Source of the DNA: Micavibrio aeruginosavorus_D | Lineage (GTDB): Bacteria; Pseudomonadota; Alphaproteobacteria; Micavibrionales; Micavibrionaceae | Length of the DNA stretch: 64,000 nucleotides | Assembly (NCBI RefSeq): GCF_051245535.1 | Contig: NZ_CP195303.1 | Location: 1,550,001 to 1,614,000 of the forward strand | Direction of reading: 5' to 3' | Shown: positions 44,952 to 53,800 of the stretch, one piece after another | Layout of the letters: every line of letters begins with the position of its first letter | How positions within the stretch are numbered: the first letter of the stretch is position 1 | Notes under the pieces: model-generated | Told to the model about the DNA's origin: nothing | Seen by the model: the letters and a program-made list of their open reading frames with translations, nothing else | Databases searched by the model: none | Made by a program: the position numbers and the translations under genes

Positions 44952-46536
44952 GTTTATCGCCAATCTGAATCAATTGAATATCACGGCTGTTATTGTTTTC
45001 TTCCTGTTCGTGGCGCTCAGTTTGGGCATCACCTATTGGGCGGCCAAGCGCACAAAAACGCGGTCCGATTTTTATGCGGCGGGGGGGCGCATCACCGGGT
45101 GGCAGAACGGGTTGGCCATTTCCGGCGATTACATGTCGGCGGCGTCTTTCCTTGGTATCTCCGGGCTCGTCTTTGCCTCTGGCTTTGACGGGCTTCTTTA
45201 TTCAATCGGCTTCCTTGTGGGCTGGCCCATTATTCTGCTGCTGATCGCCGAACCGCTGCGCAATCTGGGGAAATATAATTTTTCCGATGCGGCCTCATTG
45301 CGATTCAAGCAAACCCCCATCCGTATCATGGCGGCGTGCGGGTCGCTAGCGACCGTCTGCCTGTATCTGATTGCCCAGATGGTTGGTGCGGGGAAATTGA
45401 TTGAGGTCCTTTTCCACCTGCCTTACGAATCCGCAGTTGTGATTGTCGGTGTTTTGATGGTGGCGTATGTCACATTCGGCGGCATGCTGGCCACAACATG
45501 GGTGCAATTGATCAAGGCTGTTTTATTGTTGGGCGGCGCGACCATTGTCGCGGTTCTGGTTCTGGCACATTTCCATTTCAACCTGCCCGCTTTGTTTGCG
45601 GCGGCCGTTGAAAAACACACCAGCGGCGCGGCCATTATGGGCCCGGGCACATTGGTGAAGGATCCCATATCTGCCATTTCGCTCGGCATGGCCTTGATGT
45701 TCGGCACCGCCGGTCTGCCCCATATTTTGATGCGCTTCTTCACGGTGAAGGATGCCAAAGCCGCCAATAAATCCGTGGTCGTTGCCACGGGCTTTATTGG
45801 GTATTTTTATATCCTGACCTTTATCATCGGGTTTGGCGCGATTGTATTTTTGACGGGGCAACCGTCCTACGTCGATGGCAATGGCGCACTGGTCGGTGGC
45901 AATAACATGGCCGCCGTGCAATTGGCCCATGCCGTGGGCGGCGACATTCTGCTCGGCTTTATCTCCGCTGTGGCCTTCGCCACCATTCTGGCGGTGGTCG
46001 CCGGCCTGACACTGGCGGGTGCCTCGGCCATTTCGCACGATTTGTATGCCCGCGTCTTCAAGGGCGGCAATGTTACGGAGAAACAGGAAGTGCGCGTGTC
46101 AAAAATGGCGACCATTGGATTGGGCGTCGTTGCGATCTTTCTGGGGATTGCGTTTGAACAACAAAACGTCGCCTTTATGGTCGGTTTGGCCTTTGCCATT
46201 GCGGCCAGTGCCAACTTCCCCATCATCCTGCTGTCCATGTACTGGCCGGGCATGACGACGCGCGGTGCCGTTGTGGGCGGATCGATGGGCTTGGGCGTGG
46301 CCGTCGTTCTGATGATCCTCAGCAAAACTGTATGGGTCAGTGTTCTGGGCTATGACGAACCGATTTTCCCGTATGAATACCCGGCTTTGTTCTCCATGAC
46401 GGCGGCCTTTGTCGGGATCTGGCTGTTCTCGGTCACGGATCGGTCAGACCGCGGCCAAACCGACCGCGCGGTGTTCCATGCCCTGCATCTGCGGGCACAG
46501 ACAGGCATCGGCGTGGATGAGGCGGTGGAGCATTAA
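44944..46536 (+). CDS. actP: Cation/acetate symporter ActP (SSS family)
   Basis: Sodium:solute symporter importing acetate or similar short-chain monocarboxylates, 530 aa with about 13 helices. Hallmarks: DFYAAGGRITGWQNGLAISGDYMSAASFLG split by helices, YNFSDAASLRFKQTP, FGTAGLPHILMRFFTVKDAK and AGASAISHDLYA. The ATG at 44944 lies inside the end of the DUF485 gene, giving coupling; a TTG at 44902 is not favoured. It ends three bases into the convergent flavoprotein gene. Confidence 0.94.
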   Translation: MSEFIANLNQLNITAVIVFFLFVALSLGITYWAAKRTKTRSDFYAAGGRITGWQNGLAISGDYMSAASFLGISGLVFASGFDGLLYSIGFLVGWPIILLLIAEPLRNLGKYNFSDAASLRFKQTPIRIMAACGSLATVCLYLIAQMVGAGKLIEVLFHLPYESAVVIVGVLMVAYVTFGGMLATTWVQLIKAVLLLGGATIVAVLVLAHFHFNLPALFAAAVEKHTSGAAIMGPGTLVKDPISAISLGMALMFGTAGLPHILMRFFTVKDAKAANKSVVVATGFIGYFYILTFIIGFGAIVFLTGQPSYVDGNGALVGGNNMAAVQLAHAVGGDILLGFISAVAFATILAVVAGLTLAGASAISHDLYARVFKGGNVTEKQEVRVSKMATIGLGVVAIFLGIAFEQQNVAFMVGLAFAIAASANFPIILLSMYWPGMTTRGAVVGGSMGLGVAVVLMILSKTVWVSVLGYDEPIFPYEYPALFSMTAAFVGIWLFSVTDRSDRGQTDRAVFHALHLRAQTGIGVDEAVEH

Positions 46537-47717
46537 ACAACCTGCCCGGCACAATGGCCCGACGACCACGCCCATTGGAAATTGAACCCGCCCAGATGCC
46601 CGGTCACATCGAGAACCTCGCCGATGAAATACAGGCCGGGGACGTTATTCGCTTCGAAGGTCTTGGATGATACATCATCCGTATCCACGCCACCCAGCGT
46701 GACCTCCGCTGTGCGGTAGCCTTCACTGCCTGATGGCTTTACGCGCCAATCGGCAATACGGGCGGTCACGGTCATCAGAATCTTATCCGACAAATCCGCC
46801 ATGCGCCCTTCCACATCCAGATCATCGGCAATTTTCTGCGCCAGACGTTTGGACACCAGATCGCCCAGAACGGTCTGTAGCATGGATTTTGGCTGAGCTT
46901 TGCGTTGATCTTTCAACCACGTCAGAACATCACCATGCGGGTGCATATTGATGGAAATATCTTCGCCTGGGTTCCAATAGGAGGAAATTTGTAACACCGC
47001 CGGACCGCTGATGCCGCGATGGGTGAACAACATGGCTTCGTCGAAAACCATACCCGATTGCGATTGAACCCGGACCGGGTCAACGGACACACCGCTTAGA
47101 TCTTTTGTCATGTCCAGAACCGCCGGATCGAAGGTCAGCGGCACAAGGCCCGCCCGCGTGGGAATGATATTCAGGCCGAATTGTTTGGCAATTTCATACC
47201 CGAACGGCGTCGCCCCAATTTTCGGGATGGATAATCCACCGCACGCCACAACCAGCGACGCACAAGACACAACGCCGCGCGATGTCGTCACGATGAAACG
47301 ACCAGCATCGTCGCGATCAATCGCCTGCACGGTCGTGGATGTTTGAATATCAACCCCGCCCCGGTCACATTCACGCACCAGCATGTCGATAATATCGCGG
47401 GCGGAATCATCGCAGAATAATTGCCCCAGCGTTTTTTCGTGATACGGAATTTTATGCCGCGCCACCAGATCGATGAAATCGTACTGCGTATAGCGTTTCA
47501 GGGCCGAACGGCAGAAATGGGGATTGTTCGACAAATACCGGTCCGGCGCGCAATGCAGATTGGTAAAATTACACCGCCCGCCCCCGGAAATGCGGATTTT
47601 TTCGGCGATTTTATCGGTGTGTTCCAGCACGAGGACACGCCGCCCGCGCGCCCCGGCGGTCAGCGCGCACATCAACCCGGCCGCCCCGGCCCCAATAATC
47701 ACGACATCCGTTTCCAT
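46533..47717 (-). CDS. HI0933-family flavoprotein (YhiN-like)
   Basis: FAD-dependent NAD(P)-binding oxidoreductase of the HI0933 family, 394 aa. Dinucleotide-binding VVIIGAGAAGLMCA at the N-terminus, the family signature RISGGGRCNFTN, CGGLSIPKIGATPFGY, and C-terminal GLYFIGEVLDVTGHLGGFN. The cellular role of the family is unclear. ATG 47717 is preferred over a TTG at 47747. It overlaps the end of actP by four bases in convergent orientation. Confidence 0.92.
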   Translation of the reverse strand: METDVVIIGAGAAGLMCALTAGARGRRVLVLEHTDKIAEKIRISGGGRCNFTNLHCAPDRYLSNNPHFCRSALKRYTQYDFIDLVARHKIPYHEKTLGQLFCDDSARDIIDMLVRECDRGGVDIQTSTTVQAIDRDDAGRFIVTTSRGVVSCASLVVACGGLSIPKIGATPFGYEIAKQFGLNIIPTRAGLVPLTFDPAVLDMTKDLSGVSVDPVRVQSQSGMVFDEAMLFTHRGISGPAVLQISSYWNPGEDISINMHPHGDVLTWLKDQRKAQPKSMLQTVLGDLVSKRLAQKIADDLDVEGRMADLSDKILMTVTARIADWRVKPSGSEGYRTAEVTLGGVDTDDVSSKTFEANNVPGLYFIGEVLDVTGHLGGFNFQWAWSSGHCAGQVV

Positions 47718-47759
47718 GACGTTGGTTTTAATCGGGAACAGCGGCAAAATCCATAAAGA

Positions 47760-47789
47760 AAAAACCCCGCCATGATAGCGGGGTTTTTA
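47760..47789. terminator. Rho-independent terminator of the exoprotein gene
   Basis: AAAACCCCGC / GCGGGGTTTTT hairpin with a seven-base loop just after the TpsA stop on the minus strand. Confidence 0.85.
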
Positions 47790-47808
47790 TGTTCATATTC
47801 AGCGTGGG

Positions 47809-50800
47809 TTAGATGGCACCACCGCATGACGCAGCCTGGCTCAAGGACTCTTCCATCGATCCGCCGAAGCTGTAGTTAACGGCACCACCACCAGCGGCCT
47901 GGCTCATCGCGTCGCTCCAGCAGGAAACTTCGCCACCTTCACCGCCCGCAGCCGGTTCCAGATCGGCCAATTGACCTGCAATGCTGATCGACTGACCACG
48001 TTGCTGCTGACCGTCTTGTTGGTCATCACCACCAGCGGCCGGAGCCAGGTTGGCCAGGAATTCGGCGACGTTGCCCGTGAAGCCCGGCTGGCCGGCGGGG
48101 CTGTTGGCACCCACACGGTTCGCCCCTGCACCCGGAACGCTCGGCAGGCCCAGAATGGTCATACGGAAGCGGCCACCGGCCCAGTTCAGGTCACCAAAGC
48201 GGTTATAGACGTCTTCGTCATTGATGCCCGGAACGGCACCGAAGAAGAACAGGCCCAGAGAACCATCATCGTTGAAGTGGTAAATTTTCGACTCAATCGC
48301 GTCAAATTGCGCTTGGGTCAAAATGCCGCCCACCGAATTCGGCACGAACCCGTCATACGACGCGTCCAGACCGTTCAGAATGGTCGGCAGACCCGGCGCA
48401 AAGAACGCCGCATTGGCCAGTTCGATGTAGTATTGCGACTGGCCATTGAACGTCGTTGTGCCAATCGTGTTACCAACCAGCGTCAGATCATTCGGGTTAC
48501 CAACCGGCGCAAAACGCATACCGATATCACCACCGTTAAAGGTGTTGGTTGCACCGGTCAGGTCGATAATACCGCTTTCGAACCAAGCCCCGATCGGGTT
48601 GCCCGTGAAGACGTTGTCTTCCAGAATAACCACACCATTATCCGCACCAGCCGCATACAGGCCAGCATTGCCGGAATTGGTGATCAGGTTGGAAACGATA
48701 CGAACGCGGTTGTTTTCATCGATCATAATGCCGTTATTGGCCGCATTGCTGATGTCGTTACGGGCGATGCGAACACGACGGTTGCCGTCGGCCTCAATCC
48801 CGTTATCACCAACATTGCTGATCGTGTTGCGGCGAATGGTGACAACGCGGTTATCGGACACATCAACACCATCGGCACCAACATTATCGATCACGTTGCG
48901 GCGGATATCGACCAGATCGCTGTTCGCTACATCAATACCGTCAGCGCCAACGTTGCCAATCAAATTACGGCGGATCAGAACATTTTCTGAATCGCGCACA
49001 TTGATTGCATCGCCCGAACCATTCTGGATCGTGTTAAAGGCGATATCGACAGACCCGTTTTCATCATCAACAGCAATACCGTGGCCGCCGAAGCCATCAA
49101 CTACGTTGTTGGTGATCTTCGTGCCTTGGCTGATTTCCACATTCACACCGTTTCCGGCCACATTGGTAATGACGTTGCTATCTACAACCAGACCAAATGT
49201 GTCGTATGAATCAACCCCGTTCCCACCAACAAACATAATTGTGTTGTTGCGAACTTCTGACCCGTCACTGAAATCATAGCCACTGCCCGGCTTCAGCGTG
49301 ACACCGTTGCCACCGACCAAAGCGATCAGGTTGTTTTCGATCAGGCTGTTTTCCGCCCCAGCGACGACGATACCGTCGCCGACCAGCAGGCCAACCATGT
49401 TGCCATGAATGTGGGCATCATCGCCACCATCCACAACAATACCGCTGCCCAGACCGAGGCCAACAATGTTGTTCGCGATTTCAATTTTCTCGCTGTCCAG
49501 TGCAACGACACCGTCACCACCGAAGAATGCGACCAGATTGTCACCGACGGTTACATTCCGGCTGCTGTCAACCGTAATGCCGTTGTTGCCAGAGAAGGTC
49601 ACGGTGTTATCGGAAACATCTGCACGGTTGCTGTTGCGAACGGTAATACCGTTTTCAACGCTGTTCGTGACATCGTTATGGGTGATGACTGCATCCTTGC
49701 TGCCTGCAACGCGGATGCCGTCTTTATAGCCATCCACATCGTTGCCATAGCTGGTCAAAATATCAACGCCACCAATGATCGCACCATCGCTGTTACGAAC
49801 ATCGATACCAGCGCCGCGACCATAGCCGGTCAGATCGTTTTGACGGATGTGCAGGTTGCTGACGTTATTGGCGTAGATACCGTCACGGAACCCTTCGGCG
49901 CTGTTCACGCCAACCGGGAAGATCAGGAATGTGCCACCACCGATGATCACATCATCGCTGTTGGTCACGCTGATCGCCGTGCCACCGTTATAACGGCCCG
50001 TCAGATCATTGCCCGTTACGCGCAGACCGTTCGAAGCATCCGCCGCAATGCCGGAGCCCACATCGGTCAGGTCGTTGTTGGTGACATCAACATTGTTGCT
50101 GCCATTCACCACGATGCCTGTGTCAAAATGATCCAGCGTGTTGTTGTCGATCACAGCGTTATGGCTGCCCGCTACAACTTCGATACCGACGATGGAATTG
50201 CCGGCCAGATCGTTGTCCAGAACATCCGAATTGGTTGCGCCGGACAGACGCACGCCATAATCAACGCCGGAAATCGTGTTGCGAACAACATCGTTATCGT
50301 TGCCGCCCGCAACCGTCACACCATTGTCGAAATTGGTGATGGTGTTACCACGAACGGTGGTAACGAAATGTCCCTGCCACGGCCAGAAACCGGTTTGGAC
50401 CCAGGACGTTTGATCGGTTGCACCAATATCCGTATTGCTGGAGCCCGTGACTTTAACGCCCGTATATCCACCCGAACCCGTAATCGTGTTGCGGAAGATA
50501 TCGGCATTATCGCTGCGCTCAACAAAGATACCGTTGCGATCATTGCTCAGGATCTGGTTGCCTTGAACCAGCGTGTTGTCGCTATCACGCAGGTGAACGC
50601 CATCAACATCGCTGAACTGAACAACGTTGTTGGTCAGTTTTACGCCGTCGCTCAACTCAACCCAGATACCGGTATCGTTGTTGTCGGCCTTGTTGTTATC
50701 AACCACAACGTTATCGCTGTTTTTGATGATGATACCTTTGTCACCATTATTATGTGCGGTGTTGCCGGATACCGTTGCGCCATTCGTGTTCAGCACGCGG

Positions 50801-53800
50801 ATACCGTCACCGGAGTTGCCATTGGACGTATTGCCCGTAACTCCAACCGTTCCGGTCGTATTTTTAACCAGAATGCCGGTGCCCGTTTGGTAATCACTGG
50901 CCACGCGGCCCGCGTTCGTGTCGGTTGCGCCGGAAACGACGTTTTTGTTTACTTTCGTCGTGCCGGTGGATCCTTCGACAACAATGCCGTTTTTACCGCC
51001 GGTTACCGTGTTGGTATCAACGGTTACATTCTTGCTGTTCTTTGCATGAATGCCGTATTCACCAACGGTCGAAACAATGTTGTTTTTGATGTTGGTCGTG
51101 CCCGGCGCACCGTTCACAACGATACCGGACAAACGGATGTTTGACACTTCATTGCCCAGTACGTTTACGGCGCCATTGCTGCCGCTCACCTGAACACCAT
51201 TGCCACGCACGTTATCCAGATCGTTGCCAGTGATGCTGACATCACGGCCACCTTCGACCTGCATACCGGACCAGCTGATATCGGACAGGATGTTACCCGC
51301 CATGGTCAGGCCCAGAACCTGTTCCGTGCGAACGCCAACGTTTCCGATATGCGTCAGCGTGTTGCCGGATACGGCCACGTTGGAGCCTTTATCAATATTC
51401 ACACCGGTCTTTGCGACGTTTTGAACAGTGTTGCCCAGAACTTGAGCACCGTTGGACACAGCAACGTTAATACCGTTGCCCTTCACATTCGATGCGCCAC
51501 CCAGCGTGCCAACCTTGTTGCCATCAACGGTCAGGCCATCAACGTCTTCGGCATGGATACCGTTATGGGTCAGCGTATCAACGGTGTTTCCGGTGATTTT
51601 GTTCACGCCATCAACCCACATCATGCGAACGCCTTGCGTGCTGTTGCTGATAAAGTTGTTGGATACGATCGTGTTGGAACCCTTTTCAATCGTAACGGCG
51701 CCATATGGCGAACCGATTGCGAACGTGTTGGTGTTCAGCGTGTTGCCATCAACCAACAGGTTGGTTGCGTTGTTAGAGTAAATACCAACGCGGCCCGTGT
51801 TGCTGATGCTGTTACCCAGAACGTCGGCGTTATCACCGCCTTCCAGCTTCACACCATCCAGCAAAGCGGATGTTACGGTGTTTTTATCCGCGCCTGCGCC
51901 ACCAATACGAACATTGTTGCTGCCCGTGACGAAGATCGCATTGCCATCAATGCTCCCCAGCGTGTTTCCGGCAATAACAGCGTTATGCGTGGTGATGGTT
52001 TCAATGCCATCGCCCGTCGTGTCGTTAACATTGTTGCCCGAAACAGTCAAAGCGCTGATATTTTTCGCCCAGATACCATCGGAACCTGTCGTCGTAACGT
52101 TGTTACCGCCGATCAGTGTTGCGCCCGTTGTACCTTGAACATAGACACCGGCCAGACGGATGTTGGAAATTTCGTTGTCGGAAACTTCAACGCCGTTTGT
52201 GCCGCTAACCTGTACGCCGTTACCGCGAACATTATCCAGATCGTTGTCGTTGATCAGGAGCGTGCGGCCACCTTCGACCTGCACACCAGACCAGCTGACG
52301 TTGGACAAGCTGTTACCCGTAATATCCAACCCTTGAACCTGGTTGGTCAGAATGCCCTGGTTACCGATCGCCGACAGCGTGTTGCCATCAACGGTCACAT
52401 TGGAACCACTGTTGATATTCACACCAACTTTGGCAACGTTCTTAATCGTGTTATTCGCAACGTTTGCATCATTGGAAAACTCAACATTGACGCCATGGCG
52501 TTTGATATTCCCGGCAACGCCAAGCGTACCGATGTCATTTCCATCAACCGTCAATCCAGCCACGTTGTTGGCATAAACACCATCAACGCCCGTGCCGTCG
52601 ATTGTGTTGTCGCTGACCGCATTCACGCCGCCAACGGCCATCAAGGCAATGCCGTTTGCGCCGGAGTTCGCAACAACGTTGTTATTGATATCCAGATCAC
52701 GGCCCCACAGCGCCTGAATGCCGGAGAACGCCGCGTTGGAAACATTGTTTCCAGTTACAGTCGCGCCGTTTACTTGGTCCAGATGAATGCCATTCGCACC
52801 AGCGTTCAGAACCGTGTTGCCTGCAATATTGGCGGCATCGCTGCTGGATACGTTGATTGCGGAACCAGCGGAGCCACCAACCTGGTTTCCGATAACGGAA
52901 ACATCATCGGCATTGGCAACATTGATGCCATAACCGAGACCGTTACCAACCACATTGAACCCATGGCCAACACCGCCCAGCGTCACATCATCCGCCGTAA
53001 TTTTGATGACCGAGTCAGCGCCCAAGCCGGTTACACCAGCAATAGTCGTTGCGTTCATACCGTTTGCGGATTGCAGCAACATGGATTTATAGACCAGAAC
53101 GTTTTCATTAAACGTACCGTCACCCACGGTCACCGTACCGCCAACCGTTACATCATCCACACCTTCCTGCACGCGGCCAACCGTACCGGTTTGTGCGCCC
53201 AGAGCGGTCACGAACAGATTGGAGAAATCACCCTGGAACCCGCGCGCCGCGCTGGTGTCCGCACCGCCCATCAGGAATGGGGTGAAGTCGACAGAGCCAA
53301 ACATTTTGGATGCGATGGTGGCTTCGTTATTTGTGCCCCACCAGTTGCCGGACGCGTTTACTGTGAAACCACCCCAATTATCAATCAAACGCTGAGCGTT
53401 TGCATCAAAGCTGTTGTTATGGACGCGCAGATCAGCCGAAGCATCCCATGACGACGTGGTAATATTGTAATAACCAACGTTGTTAAACACGTTATTTGTA
53501 ATAGCGTTATCCGAAGTCAGAAACGCAAGATCGGCACCGTGAACAACGTTATCAATTACGTTCTCAGCAATATTCAGATTGCCGAAACGACCAGCTTGAT
53601 AAGAGCCATTTGTACGAACAGCGGTGTGAACACCATCGAACGTATTACCAACAATGTTTACATTGTTGATATTACCCTGAGTCAGCAAAACGCCTTGCGC
53701 GAAACCGCCCTGAATCGTATTACCGCCGCGGCCTGTCCCATTATCACCAATCGTGATATTGCCAATCGCGTTAGCCGCCGTTGTCCAACCCTGACCAACG

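Noticed and set aside
47809..48200. Contact-dependent inhibition toxin at the C-terminus of the exoprotein
   Set aside because: No VENN-like boundary, no recognisable toxin domain, and no small immunity gene directly downstream; the tail is short and low in complexity.
49405..53451. Long open frames on the plus strand opposite the exoprotein gene (579 and 700 codons)
   Set aside because: They are antisense to repetitive coding sequence; the biased repeated codons keep this frame open. No ribosome-binding sites, no domains, and the minus-strand frame has a full TPS protein.
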